Notes: generated from the sequence alone by a model not told the origin. 64,000 nucleotides of DNA from Branchiostoma belcheri (GCF_001625305.1 NW_017803280.1:361500-425499); one strand, 5' to 3'; positions 35,901 to 48,359 are shown, counted from the first letter of the stretch. Numbers and translations: made by a program.

Positions 35901-38900
35901 CCCTCCTTTTTTTCTACCAAGAAGAACAGCAAACAAATTGAGCACCATACAGCCCTCCTACTCAGAGCAATTGGCATTCACAGCAATGCTTCTAATGCTT
36001 TCAAATCCCGGCTGAATTTGAGGGGAAAGTTCCTACGACTGGGGCTAGTGTGGGTACTTACCAATGAGCAAACATGTTTAAGGTCGCAGAACACAGTAAT
36101 TATCCGCGACCCCCGGAGTCTATGACGCAGGTATAGAAAGTAGTGCAGACAAACCTCTTGCATCCTGGCTAAAGCGACTTATGTGAGAGACAGCCATGAA
36201 TGAACTGCACTGTGTGGTAAGGAAAGGTATCGGCTTGTACACAGTATGAGTTGGATTGTGAAGATTTCCCTGTTCGTGTATAAATGCCGTGCATTACGCA
36301 ACCACGTTCCATGGTGAGCCGGCTGCAGTTCCGTTGACCCCGGTATAGGGCCAAATCAAAGTGGTCGTCATTATTTTGAAAACGATAACTTTTTTTGGTT
36401 TTCAGTTATTTTGTAGAATATACCGTATATTTCAACATATTAGTTGGCCGTGATTCAATAGTGCACCCTACTATAATTGTTACCGCATCGAAGTGAGTCA
36501 CCTCGGGGTGCTTAACTATTATAGGAATCCCCATAGGCCGAAAACTGTGTTCTGCTACGGTAACCTTAACACAGCTGTACAACCAATCTGGATTTTTAGT
36601 ACTTCATGTGTTGAAGTGTTTGGAGACAATTTGTGCTTAGTGCAGACACAATGCACACAACATGTCTCTCTCTGTATACTAGAAGCATGCATTTATGATT
36701 ACCGATATGCATTATTAATGTACGGTTAATTTTGATAAAATAATTATTTTTGTCTTTCCAATGGTTCTATAAAAATGTATTTTTTTGAGTGGTGACAGTG
36801 AACAGCAATGCCAGCTCTCTTAATAGTTATTGAGTACTCCTTCAAAATGTCTTTTGAAAACACCAGTCTTGAATATGTAATAAAGTATTCATTTGGGAAA
36901 GATTATGATATAGTTAACACACACCACTACCAGTGGACTAGTCTCCAACTGTATATAGTGATTGTGCTACTGTGTGGCCCAAGGGCTATTGAAATGGTGA
37001 TTTGGTGCCGCCCTATGAACCACCTGGTGTAGGAAGAACTTTGCCTGTTAAGATCATCTTGTACATTTGTACATCTTGCCAATCTGGGTTACTGAGTATT
37101 TATCTTATCATGAAAGTTCATCTGTGTTGGTAGTTTGTTTAGAGTTAAAACTTTACATCCAATACAAAAAGTTCTCTTACCTAGAGCTTTCGACCAGTCA
37201 CTCTGGTCTTCCTCAGTAGACTGACCCAGTGATTTTGGACACTGAACAAGACTATTTCCTGAGGGATTAAGGAGGCTATATACATTTGTACATCAAGGCC
37301 CTTCACTGAACCGCGACAGGGGCTGACATTGTCTACCAGATACTTTTGACCCAGTGTTGACGTCACACTTCAAAGAAACCACATGACAAGTCTCATTGGG
37401 TCAGTCTACTGAGGAAGACCAGAGTGACTGGTCAAAAGTTCTAGATTAGAGAATCATCTAAAGTTTTAACTCTAAATGAGTATTTATTTTGTTACATAGG
37501 CTGTGGTACCCGAAATCTACGTAATCGAGGGAAGCCTAGTTCATCAGTCTCCGCGTGCCCTCCCTGCCATTGGTCATCGGTACTCGGAACCTGCCACGTC
37601 CAGATCCACTGCTTCGGACAATCCGCTTGACCGCTCGCAGGTCTTCTCTGACCCTCCGCCAGGAAGGGGGTCACGTTCACAAAGGCGGAAAGACTTTGAA
37701 CATCTCCGAAATAGTGATGAGTTTGATTCCCAAAGGACGGACCACGATAGATTAGGAAACAAAGGTCGGCGGAGAGAAGACCATCGGGAGGCTTTTGTCA
37801 CACAAGCTGATGCTGCAAGTAAGATCATTCTAGAGATTGTACAGTCATATTACTTACATGTATATTAGGTATATTCCACAATGTCTCCAGGCCTTTATCG
37901 TAACACTTATACTCCCTTTCAAGTACATGTAGAGGCTGCAACTGTGCATTCTAAAGGACCAAAAATTTCAATATATAGACCACTGAAGGAGTTTTATCAC
38001 ATTCGGTTTTCTTTTGAATCATACTAAAACATTGTGCATAAAAACACTAAAATTTAGCACAGAATTACATCAAATTCACGTTTAAGTTTGCAGCACTAAA
38101 ATTTTGCGGCACAATGAAATGCTTGTCTGTACCTTGATTTACTAACACTTTTGTGGTCTGTTTTTACTTGTTATATTTACCGTTTCCCAACTTGGTTCTT
38201 GTCCTACAGAGCTGTTATCAACTAATTTGGACCAAACGGCCTTTTCCCCTGAAAACGATGATACGAGCTCCTCACCGCGGAATCTTAAGGACTCGGGTTA
38301 CAACACGACTCCTCGCGATAGCCAGGAGTACCATGAAAACATCCCCAAACGTCGATCTGAGGGGAGCCCTCACGGCAGAACACGCTCTCGCTCCCCTCCC
38401 TCTCCTTCCCCTGAACGAACCTCTCATCCCCAAACCCGACCCCAGTCCCGTAGTACCCCCCTTAGCGCCACCCCCCCTGCCTCTCCTTTAACCTCTAACC
38501 CCTCCCCAGGGCAGAAGGTCCACAAACTCGACCGGAGCCGAGCGGGTAGTAGAGCCGCCACTTACACCTCCCAAACCAACGAGGATTCTGGGATAGCTGA
38601 TTCCACGCCTCCAGAGGATGACAGTAGAACGTTAGACAGGTATGTATTATGATGTAATTAGACTGATCCCAAAGCCCCTTCCACTTTGTCAAAATGTAGA
38701 GGTGCAAAACAAATAAGAACATTTAGTAGAAATTCTTCGATCAGTGACTGAGTGTATTTTTGTAAGGTATACATACCTCCAAATTTTCGATGTCCACTGT
38801 ACTCGACTGTGTGTACTCTACGTGACTGATGAACCTCTTCAACGAAAATAAGAACATTTAACTGCAAAACACATAAATGCAAATGACATACAGCCACAGT

Positions 38901-41900
38901 CTCATTGGTTGAACAGCTTAAATTAGGTTGGACAGCCAGGATCAGTACATATTCTCTTCTCAACAAGTTCTACGGGACATACAGTAACTACATATTTTTT
39001 TGCATAGTGTGCCATATCAAAAAGGGTCCGCACATCCATTTATGAAGAGCATAATCAGTTGTACTAACTTGTACTTGATGACTTTGATACAATCATCACT
39101 TAAAAGTTTTTAAAGAAGGTTTTTTTTATTTCCCTATAATAAGAGCCACTTCTTAATTGAAAATGACAAAATGATGACAATTTTGTCAACAGGAGAAAAA
39201 GGGAGGAAGAAAGGCAGAGAAGAGAGGCTGAAGAGAGAAGAAGGGAGGAAGAAGAGAGAAGAGAAGAAGAAGAAAGAAGACGGCGAGAGGAAGAGGAGGA
39301 AAGATGGAGAAGACAAAGGGTACGAGAAGATGATGAACAGTCTGAAACTGGGGGTGGGAGGGGGAGGAGGGGGTATGACGATTATGATGATGACCAATCA
39401 GATGAAAGATCACAGTCAGAGAGAAGTGATTGGGAGGGGGGGCAGACTCAGGACACGTTTAGCTTTAGATGGCCTGAACCGCCGGGAGGTGGTAACAAAG
39501 TCGAGGAAAACTTCATAGGGGACGATCTGTTAGCTTCTTTTGCTGCAGCTAGAGAGGAACAGAAGCAACGGAGGCAAGAACAGGAGAAAGAGCTCAGGTC
39601 AAGTCAGGAGGACCAACCAGAGGGGCAGGTCATGCAGAGGGTTTTTGGTGTAGGGAAAGGGGAAGAGAAGTATAATAACAAGGAGTACGCCTGGGATAAT
39701 AGAACAGGAGGTGATAGGAGTAGCGAGAGGGGCAGTTTTGAGGAAGGAACGACAGGCAGTTATGGTGGAGACGATGGTGATCACGTAGACAGGCGTAGTC
39801 AGAAAGGAAGGGTAGACAGTTACCATGGTGATGATCAAAGCTACAGAACTGGGGAGGGGAAGACAGGCAGTTACCACGGTGATGAGGAAAGCTACAGAGG
39901 TAGGGATGGGATGAGTGACAGTTACCGTAGCAACAACAGCAACAAAGATGGCGGACATGTTGAGGATGATGATGATGATGCATGGCCTGGAGAAAGGGAC
40001 CAGGAGGAACATGGAAACCGATCTCGGCGGGCTTCTGAAGGGACCTCTCTAAGAGAGTCGGCAAGAAACCAATCGTCGAGTCTCGTGCACTCGGATAGAG
40101 AGAGCGGGGGACATGATAGAGCGTCGACAGAAGAGAACAGCCCTGGAGGGTCACCGACAAAGGTGGCGATCCTTTGGGTGGCGTGGGCCTAACAACCTCC
40201 GAGTGCAGTGGGCGCTAACCAACCAACCTACCAACCAACCAACTAACTCACTCAGTTCACTCTGGGGTAACAAGGAAGAACTAACTTACCTGCCTAACAC
40301 ACATTACTAATACGGCTTTGACATGAAAAAGGGCTTGTTGGAAAGAAGTCCTTAAAACTCACAACTCACTTTGGTGACATGCTATTTAAGTTTTAAGTTG
40401 ATGCACTAAATAACATAAGTGATGGGCTATGATTTATCATATACTATATGATCATTGCAGTAACCTGTCATGTTATTTGCTAAATTGCTGTGGGTTCTAA
40501 CTGTGGACTTGTATGTAGAAGTCCTGCATGGCCAGAAATGTAATACATGTACAAACATATCGGAAAGCTTAATAAAAAGCAAAATCAGGTAGGTACCTAG
40601 ATGTAACATCCGTGTCCATAATATCACCAGAGTCCATAATATCACCACCTTGAGAAATAGTGTGCTTTAAGATATTTTTACTGCAACATACATTTGGTAT
40701 GCACTCCTGCACACCTCAAATGTACATACCTAGGGGTTCCACCTAGGGTATGTTGCAGTAAAAATATCTTTAAGCACACTTTTTCTCAAGGTGGCAATAT
40801 TATGGACTATGGTGATATTATGGACACGGATGTTAAATGTTCATAGAATTGACATCTGAAAATGTACACCTAGTAATAATTATTATTCATTTAATTGTAA
40901 ATTTTTCTCCTCCCAGTAACTTTTCATTATTAAGTATGAAATCATTGTTAACTTTTTTTAAGGCAAATTACTAGTCTAAGACTAAAACACTCATTTCTGG
41001 CCATGTTTTCATAGTTCAACATCTATGTGTCTAATTTACTTGATTGTATATGGTTGCATGTCTGGGCCCTATTACATTATTGACATCATGGTGTAAGAAT
41101 CCTTTTACCAATCACTGCACTTGGGTACAAAACTACATGTAGATATGAGTTTGTACTTTGCCTCTGCACCCATTTCACTCATGCCCATACTGCAGTAGCC
41201 ATTCTCTGAATCAAACGGTTTGTGGTGTGTGCCATTGTTGGACTGAGCACATATACAACTGTTTTTCAGAATCCATAAATTATAATGATACTTTTATACT
41301 TCATGAGCAAGGATATGCCACACTATCAGGTCAAAAAAGTAATGCACTTTGTTTTCTTCCTTTTTTATTTACTTCATCTTGGGTATCTATTTCATCAGAA
41401 ATGTTTTGGTGCACATTTTATATCATCCAGCTTTTTACTTTATTTCCTATTCCTGGGAAATTATGATCTTTGCCATATGTGCTATGTTTTCATCGTGTGT
41501 TAATAATATGCAGAATTTGTGGCCTAGAATAATGAAATAGGGCCTAGGCTGTAATTTATACAATTATTAAATTACTGCATATGCCATAGGATAGAGTATA
41601 AACAATGCTTTAGAGTTTTGTCTTGTGAGTTTTCATAACATTATTCTACCTTTTTAAGTTATTAGTTTAAACAACTTTAAAAAATTCTTATTGTTATTCC
41701 ATGGACTAGCCCTTAAAGGCCTTTCCTTTTCTACTCTTCTGAGTAGGACTGTAATGTAATGAAGTTTTGTTTTAATTTCTGTTTAATGGTAAAATCTTTT
41801 GCTTTTTACTTACTTTTTTACTTTATCACTTCTTATTAACCATGCTTCTGCCGCAACCTTTTCAAGTGACCAAGATTTTTCTTCATCAACAGGAGAAGGA

Positions 41901-44900
41901 AGCCCAGAGTAAAAGGGAGAGATCGAGAAGTAAGTCCCCTGAGCAGCAGGTGGCCAGGTTCCCCTCCCCACCCCCCCTCGAGCTCCCCTCCCCTCGGGAC
42001 GGTGGCAGGACGGACAGATCTCAGGCCTCCGACTCACCCAAGAAGTCCACCAGGGGCAGGGACAAGGCAAGGTCATCCGGAGCAAGTGGCGAACGTAAGG
42101 AAAATATTATTTAACTAGAAAGGCTGACATTTGCTCCAAGCAAATGCAGCAAATGGCTTCATCACATCCCCCGTACCAAAAATGGATTTTTTCCCACAAT
42201 GGTAAAGTGCTAATAGTTATACCCCCATGCAGCATTGGAATCTTCCAATGCCTTCTGTTGGAACATGTAGAAGCAGTGTTCTAGAAACAGTGTTCTATTT
42301 AGAACTGTCGATTGGGGATTTGGGTTTTCAAGCTACAATTGCTGTTTTTACTGAAAGGAGTAATTTTGCTTCTTTGATGATTCATTTTAGACTAAAGACC
42401 CAGTCACATACACCATACACTGAAATTATAACGTGTGTGATTCACCTTTAGAGTCTAAAATCACAAACTAAAGACATTGTACATGTGACCTAATGCTTAG
42501 CTGAAAATGCAATCCAATGTGACCTAATGCTTAATATAATAGCTGAAAAAGCAAAAATATTACACAATAGTACAATGCACTACTACATAGTTACTAAAAA
42601 AAGCATTCTGTAACCTTAAATTGTCTTGATGAAACAGTGCACATTTGTACTAGAAAAATACCATCATTGAGTGTTATAACAATAGTACTGAATGTTATTT
42701 GTAGGTGAGGATCTGCTAGAAGAGCTGGAGAGAATACGGGAGGAGCGAAAGAACGCCGAGAAGAAAAGAGAGGAAATGGTGAAGAAGGCCAAACAGCTGC
42801 AGACTAAAACACAGCACCGCAGGAATCAAGGTAGGCAGTCATGCAAAAATGTCAAGTACAATCAAAAGTTTTGCTTTAAGGCCACACCAATTTAATTTCT
42901 TTGTGAACGGATTTTTCTAGAAAAATAATAGAGTGTGCGGGCAAAAAAAAAATAAAATAAAAACAGGCCTAGGCATCCTATTATGGCCCAAAATGGTATG
43001 ATAGGAGCCATGAAGTCAACACACCAGGCTGGTTCAAAATTTAAACAAAGAATTTTGAACTTGTAATGACACCACTGCATTGAAAGTTGGAATAACTGTA
43101 ACAACTGTAAGAAGGGGACTGTTTTCAACTGTTCAGGGCAAAATATGAGCATTTTGCAGTTGATTCTTTGAATTTGAATTTTTTTTGGCAAATTAAAAAA
43201 AAATGAAGCGGGCGAATCCGAGAAGCAACAAATTAAATTGGTGTGGCCTGATTATGGTCAGAAAGTCATTATCTTTACCATTCTTAGACAACTGCACCAA
43301 AGGGATGGCCCTTCAGCACTGTTCACTGTTCTTAAAGCATGTTTCAGCACCAAGGAGAGAACCTGTTATACATGTAACGCTACCATTATTAGTCATTATG
43401 CCATTCTCATCATCCTGCTTGGTAACCTAAGACCCCCACATTAAAAAATGGTGAATTTGAAAAGATCCAAATGCAGACTCAGTAACCCCCAAGAAATGAA
43501 AACTTCAGATAGCATTTATTGTTTAGTTGACATACATTTGGCATACTCTTAAACCTTTGACTTAGCAAGTCAAGTATACAGTTTTCGTCTAATCATCATT
43601 CTATCAAGTTTCTTGCAGTGTAATAAATATAGATGTGTTCTAAACTAGAAAGGTAACATTTACAAAGCAAATGCATGATGTACATGTATACCTTTGCATA
43701 TAGTCTGCTCTGTTAATTCTTACCCAACCACATTCATAAATGATCAGACAGGAGTCTAAATCCCTCTTGCTATAAAGTCGCAACACTAGTTACCACGGTG
43801 ACAGACATCTGGTACAGGTCATTGACCTCATTGGTTTGGAGAAGAAGGAAACAGAGCAAATACAATATGTTTTCCTTTGCTAAACATAATAAATGTCATT
43901 AATGTTTTCCCCTTTAGCGCGAGACATATGGAAGAAACGTTACTTCGAGGAGAAGAAGAAGACTGGTCCGTTGGAAGAGAACTGTAACCGTCTGAGGGCA
44001 GAGCTGGACATGACCCACAGGAAACTCATGTCCAAGTTAGAGGGAGACAAGGACGGGAAACGTCGCTTCAACCTGAACACGGATCCACCCTCCTCTAAGG
44101 TACCTCCATCCTACAAGGTATATAGTTGACTGCTTCTTATTATTTAGTAATCGAAAAAACTTTTAAAAATGTTAACGTTCCACTACTAAAAAAATGTTAA
44201 CATTCCACTACTAAAAAAATGTTAACATTCCACTACTAAAAAACTGTTAACATTCCACTACTAAGAAAATGTTAACATTCCACTACTAAGAAAATGTTAA
44301 CATTCCACTACTAAGAAAATGTTAACATTCCACTACTAAAAAAATGTTAACATTCCACTACTAAGAAAATGTTAACATTCCACTACTAAGAAAATGTTAA
44401 CATTCCACTACTAAAAAAATGTTAACATTCCACTACTCAAAAAATGTTAACATTCCACTACTAAAAAATGTTAACATTCCACTACTAAAAAAATGTTAAC
44501 ATTCCACTACATAGTATTATATCGTGTTAACACAGTTAATACATTCCTGTCAAACTCATATCACATCCTACCACCCTGTTAATCAACTGAAATCCAATCT
44601 CTTCCCACTCACTTGAATCCTACCTCTCTCAGAAAAAACGTACCCCCCCCCCCAAACAAGCACCACCAAGTGAATACAATTAAGCCTACCCACTTTACAT
44701 AATGTACTACCTTTTATGATGTACATTGTATAATGATTTGATGTCTTTTTATTGCTTATATAGAACAACCAGAAGGTACAACTGACTAGAATTCAGCACG
44801 AGTTGGATGACTTAAAGGAGAAGGTGGAGAATGCAAAGATGAAGCTTACGTCGGAAATGAAGGTACGGAATAGTAGAAAGTGAGAGAACAAATTTAGGAT

Positions 44901-45957
44901 CGGGAATCCATCTTAATTTTCAAGTCAGCAGATAAAAATCAAGAAAAATGGAAGTGATCTTAAGCCAATTATCGCACTGGAGAGTTTACTCTTCCACTGG
45001 TTGTGACAGAGAAGACAGAAGCTTTGCACAGTATACACAGTGGGTACATTGTAATAGAAAAATTCCCCTAGCTGACTTTTTCACAAGCACAATGAGCAGT
45101 AGACCACAGCTTATTGTCCTGTCCTTATTGAAAAACTGTAACCCTTTCTAGTAGCTTGCATGTTGGGTGAGTGAATATAATGTACATGTCTACTATTCCC
45201 AAGACATTACCATTGGACTAGCCTCCTGCTGTAGTGGTACATGTAAGTTCTCAGCTGTGTGGCCCAAGGGCTTTAGAAACAAATTATAACAGAGCGATGA
45301 CCACCACCTTATCACTGAAATGTGTTGGAAGGAATTCTAACTTTAGGCCAGACCAATTAAATTTGTTGGTTCACAGATCCGCCAGCTTTGTTAATTTCTG
45401 ATTTGCAGAAAAAAAACAACAACATTTCAGCCTCTGAATCAACTCCTAAATGCTTACATTTTGGCCCCAAACAGTTGAAGGAAGTCCCTTCTCTTTAGAG
45501 TTGTCACAGTTTTTCCATCTATCAATGCAGTGGTTTGATAAATGTTTGAAATTCATCATTTACATTTCAAACCAGCCTGGTATGTTGATTTCATGGCTCC
45601 TATCATTGCATTTGTGGCTATCATAGGATACCTATATATATAGGCCTGTTTTTATTTTTTTTTGCCCTGTCACTTGATATTTCTTCCTGAAAAAATCCGA
45701 GAACCATCAAATTAAATTGGTGTGGCCTTAAGTTAAATTATAAAGATAAATACTATAACCATTAATGATATTCTCCTTGTCTGACATTTGTTTAGCTGCG
45801 GAATCAAGCGGAGACGGAACTGCGAGCTCTCCGTGCCGAGCTGACGCAGAAAAAGATCCACGCGGCCCTGACGCGCAACCAACACAGCAACATCATGCAC
45901 ACCATGGACAAGGTGCAACCTGGGTATATGCCGGCCAAGGTTCTGCCGCCAACATGA
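20916..45957 (+). CDS. SPATA1: Spermatogenesis-associated protein 1 (SPATA1) orthologue
   Basis: Exons 20916-20963, 29957-30063, 31371-31488, 35075-35128, 37500-37818, 38210-38639, 39193-40162, 41893-42094, 42705-42830, 43918-44117, 44764-44862 and 45796-45957 (TGA) keep frame throughout, giving 944 aa. Residues 17-109 match the conserved N-terminal fold of SPATA1 (ELHV-like DLHVYVVPG, then FLRGVGRAL, KNFVPPL, EIYVIEG). Residues about 750-944 are the helical SPATA1 C-terminal domain (EDLLEELERIREERKNAEKK, DIWKKRYFEEKK, ELTQKKI). Between them lies about 640 aa of disordered sequence, including an E/R-rich coiled coil from exon 7 (970 bp) and acidic Gly/Ser/Tyr repeats, making it about twice the human length. 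Family knowledge: SPATA1 is a testis/sperm protein of poorly known function. The first exon was chosen because MSYQDPRLPARPPSEQ resembles the vertebrate N-terminus and has an X-box upstream. Two alternatives are listed separately. Confidence 0.88.
22345..22560 (+). repeat. tRNA-derived SINE-like repeat
   Basis: An A-box-like TAGCTGAGTGG and a B-box GGTTCGAACCC are spaced as in tRNA genes (about 22380-22445), with Leu/Ser-type variable region. The acceptor stem does not pair and the T-arm has a mismatch, so it is not a functional tRNA. Boundaries are approximate. Confidence 0.5.
22884..23278. mobile_element. Harbinger-like MITE, family A, copy 5
   Basis: Inverted GGCCATGTTGATTTG ends in the first SPATA1 intron. 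Flanks TAA/TTAA are slightly degraded. Confidence 0.82.
25138..25233 (+). CDS. SPATA1: Candidate alternative SPATA1 first exon (middle)
   Basis: ATG opens 32 codons rich in Arg/Lys (MASRRDRSSK..., IPRRPQVHKRNDNH) and runs to a strong donor CAT/GTAAGT in phase 0, the phase needed to join exon 29957-30063. The local GC content rises. It could instead be a first exon of an unseen gene. No acceptor precedes it. Confidence 0.4.
25252..25405. repeat. Short element with CTCCAAGCAGATGCAAG inverted ends
   Basis: TCCAAGCAGATGCAAG at about 25257 pairs with CTTGCATCTGCTTGGA near 25385-25400. Related end motifs occur at 608, 20700, 25541 and 54340. Confidence 0.6.
28575..28776. mobile_element. Palindromic MITE E, copy 1
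   Basis: Inverted ends ACATCTGTGTCC...ATATCACCAGGGTCC on the left match their complement on the right. Two other copies at 31016 and 40605. No ORF. Confidence 0.85.
29571..29612 (+). CDS. SPATA1: Candidate alternative SPATA1 first exon (proximal)
   Basis: ATG TCA... encodes MSAVADLKDKELER and ends at AGG/GTATGT in phase 0, 344 bp before exon 29957. Upstream 29320-29570 is relatively GC-rich, promoter-like sequence. An isoform starting here would be 942 aa with a different first 14 residues. Confidence 0.6.
31016..31224. mobile_element. Palindromic MITE E, copy 2
   Basis: Same inverted ends as copy 1. Located between exons 29957-30063 and 31371-31488. Confidence 0.83.
31702..32041. mobile_element. 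Harbinger-like MITE, family C, copy 2
   Basis: GGCCACACCAATTTAATTT ends in inverted orientation, flanked by TAA at 31699-31701 and 32042-32044. Confidence 0.83.
32379..32745. repeat. Three tandem copies of a ~126-bp unit
   Basis: The unit contains CAGGGACCAAACCCTGGAAC and ends TTCCTTGATTTTCTAG. Copies start near 32379, 32500 and 32626; the third is more diverged. Confidence 0.85.
32750..35074. other. SPATA1 intron sequence, nothing recognised
   Basis: No exon, RNA gene or known repeat family was identified in this part of the intron. Confidence 0.45.
35129..37108. other. SPATA1 intron sequence, nothing recognised
   Basis: An open frame at 35805-36125 has no splice sites compatible with the gene and no recognisable domain. 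Confidence 0.45.
37109..37460. mobile_element. Repeat D, copy 2 (fold-back)
   Basis: Left and right arms are complementary and each holds the CTGAGGA-stem-GAAA module (minus at 37188-37216, plus at 37409-37438, where the G is changed to A). It lies about 40 bp before SPATA1 exon 37500. Confidence 0.75.
40605..40834. mobile_element. Palindromic MITE E, copy 3
   Basis: Same ends as 28575-28776, slightly longer centre. Intronic in SPATA1. Confidence 0.84.
40850..41892. other. SPATA1 intron sequence, nothing recognised
   Basis: AT-rich, several open frames without coding character. The stretch ends at the acceptor CATCAACAG for exon 41893. Confidence 0.45.
42880..43248. mobile_element. Harbinger-like MITE, family C, copy 1
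   Basis: GGCCACACCAATTTAATTTC at the left and complementary AAATTAAATTGGTGTGGCC at the right, flanks TAA/TGA. Intronic. Confidence 0.82.
44160..44512. repeat. 25-bp minisatellite in a SPATA1 intron
   Basis: About 14 near-identical head-to-tail copies of a unit containing TGTTAACATTCCACTACTAA, differing mainly in an A/G in the A-run. Confidence 0.95.
45346..45727. mobile_element. Harbinger-like MITE, family C, copy 3
   Basis: Inverted GGCCAGACCAATTAAATTTG ends flanked by TTA at 45343-45345 and 45728-45730. It ends 68 bp before the last SPATA1 exon. Confidence 0.85.
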
Positions 45958-46056
45958 CATAAATACACAACATTGACACCAGACCACCCATAGGACACCA
46001 CATCAATGTTTTCTGCAATCTATGGCTTTCTATTTGATCATCAGCCATTTCTGTTC

Positions 46057-46313
46057 AGCACGTCGGCAGAACGTACTGCACTTGCGCAAAACCCGTAATG
46101 TATTGCGCATAGCACTTTGGCAGAACGTCTCATATAAGGTCGTATTTGCGCATACAAGGTTAGCATCCCGTCTGTAGATTTCAAATGTTATGTCGGAAAA
46201 AATTTTGTCTGTAACAGGCAAAATTCTGATGCAAACATGCAACAAAAAACGTGAAAAATGCATATATGGGGGCGGGTGGGGTCCGCCGGCGCAGTACGTT
46301 CTGCCGACGTGCT
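46057..46313. mobile_element. 257-bp TIR element in the SPATA1 3' UTR, 9-bp duplication
   Basis: Inverted ends AGCACGTCGGCAGAACGTAC are flanked by TTTCTGTTC at 46048-46056 and 46314-46322. A 9-bp duplication is typical of Mutator-like elements. No ORF. Confidence 0.85.
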
Positions 46314-47188
46314 TTTCTGTTCAGAGCTAAATTCATTAGCGCTATGAGACTTTTTTTCTGATCCATATTTAACTTTGTCCAAATATCTAAAGCCTTAAGC
46401 ATGACAAAAGGAAACAATTGCCACTCAGAGCAAAAACATGTCGGAGTTTTAATAAAACCACAACCAAAACAGATAACAGCCAGCCATAATTCTTGAAGTA
46501 TTCTCTTCTAAATGTCTTTGCCACAAAGTTTGTTTCTCTTTCCATTTTCTTTCAATAGCAATTACTTTGAATGTGGAGTCAATTTTGTGTACAATGTATA
46601 TCCTACATATGTTTGTGAATTTGTATTTAGAAACTATTAGTAAAATTTATGCTCTAATTGTTCATGTATATTGAGTAGAAGGAATATGCATTGGTACGTA
46701 GGTTTGTACAGTATACTGTATGCCAACATTATAATTTTTCACTCGTTTTGACAAAAATGTATTGTTGCAATTCTGAACATTTATTCCTGGCTTGTATGTA
46801 CCTGAATAGAATGTAGGAGCAAGCGTATTTATATTCTGTTTTTAAGGTTTGCAAGCAGCATAAACACATTGTTACAAACATGTTATATTCAATGGCATGT
46901 CCCACATGTATCAATGAGGCCACCTAGTGCCTGGAGTGTAAACTACAGCTTATACATTTGGCATTTTACATAACTGTTGAAAGTCGTGTCTGTAAAGAGT
47001 TTGCAGCTTTATGCATGTATCATAATTGCCATGTTATATCATACATAAGTGTGAACATTTTTGCATCAAAATTTGAGATTTTGTGAAAAAAATGTATGTA
47101 AACATTTGTATTTTGTTGTACATAAGAGTTGCATTTGGGGATAGAATTCTTGATATGACTGACTCTTCTACATCATATATATTAAATG

Positions 47189-47194
47189 AATAAA
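47189..47194 (+). terminator. Polyadenylation signal of SPATA1
   Basis: AATAAA 1.23 kb after the stop codon, followed by TTGTTGTGCCTGTG-like T/G-rich sequence. The 3' UTR would be 45958 to about 47215. Confidence 0.6.
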
Positions 47195-47237
47195 CTATGT
47201 TTGACTCTAATTGTTGTGCCTGTGTTTTATTTACTTT

Positions 47238-47617
47238 GGCCACAGCCAGTAATTTTTATGGATGACATCAGCGCGCATTAATTTTTGCCTGATTTTGGAA
47301 AAAAAAAGAAATTTTGTCGCCTTCTGACAGTGGTCAACATGTCAAAAATTTGCAAAGATGTCTGTTGCCATGCTGGAAGGCAGATAACTATGAAGAGAGT
47401 AGACAAGAAAAGGCTCTGATTTAATGTCTTGTTTCTTACTTTGATGCAGTGATATGTGATGTTGGCTGTGTACATGTATATGTTCCCAATGAATCAAAAC
47501 CATTTGTACAATGATTGAGTCAAAAATTTAAAATGTGGGAACCTTGTTTTTTTTCCCACTCGCATTAGATTTGGAGTCTGCGGAGGATGTCATGCATAAA
47601 ATTTACTTGCTGTGGCC
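47238..47617. mobile_element. Harbinger-like MITE, family B, copy 3
   Basis: GGCCACAGCCAGTAAT left end, complementary right end ACTTGCTGTGGCC. It starts right after the SPATA1 polyadenylation region. Confidence 0.8.
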
Positions 47618-47803
47618 TTAATCAAATATAACAGTTATATATACAATGTAAATCTACTAAAGCTATCAGCAAACAATTGGACACAACCACAAACTTATCA
47701 CAGCTCTCTTTCATATACTGCAGTCCTTACAAAATGTATGAAGATTTCAAACGTTTGGCATTAGTTTCTGAAAACACCCTACCAACACGATGCACTATTG
47801 ACT

Positions 47804-48195
47804 ACATGATTTGATTATATGGATGACATCCGCGCGCGCATGAATTTTCGGCCGTTTCCAAAAAGAAAAAAGTTTTCAACCATACTGTAAATCGTACAAA
47901 ACAGTTGCAAAATGAGCAAAAAGATACCATAAGTTACAAAAAAAAATTAATGAAAACTATACCAACGTCGTAGAATGCCAAAATCAAACGAAAAAAGACG
48001 AAATTATAAAGAAATGAACTTGAAGACTAGTTTATTCGCCAAACCATATTCTGTGCCATTTGCTCAACCCTCATGACCACGTAGATTTCATAATGAAAAG
48101 AACTTTTTTTTTGCAAAACTTTTTTTTATTCGCACGCGCGCATCAGTTTTGAGGCTCCCGGAGGATGTCATCCATATAATCAAATCAACATGGCC
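47804..48195. mobile_element. Harbinger-like MITE, family A, copy 6, left end eroded
   Basis: The right end is intact (CATGGCC then TTA). The left end lacks the terminal GGCCATGTTG. Confidence 0.8.
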
Positions 48196-48359
48196 TTACC
48201 ATAGTAACCATACAGCTCAACAGCGTCGCCTTGGTGTACATTCGCAAACTGCAGTAGTGCCACAGTTTTCAAAAACCCTATAGGAGCCATTCTTGAACCT
48301 AGCCGTCACGTACGCATCACGATTACTATGGAGTTTTACTCATCCGTGAATAGTTTCAT

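Noticed and set aside
35805-36125. 106-codon open frame in a SPATA1 intron
   Set aside because: No compatible splice sites or recognisable domain.
39599-40160. Long minus-strand open frames (137 and 176 codons)
   Set aside because: Shadows of the large SPATA1 exon; the plus strand joins in frame to flanking exons and has homology.
44160-44512. Regular direct repeats resembling a CRISPR array
   Set aside because: Units are contiguous 25-bp tandem copies with no unique spacers, in a eukaryotic intron.
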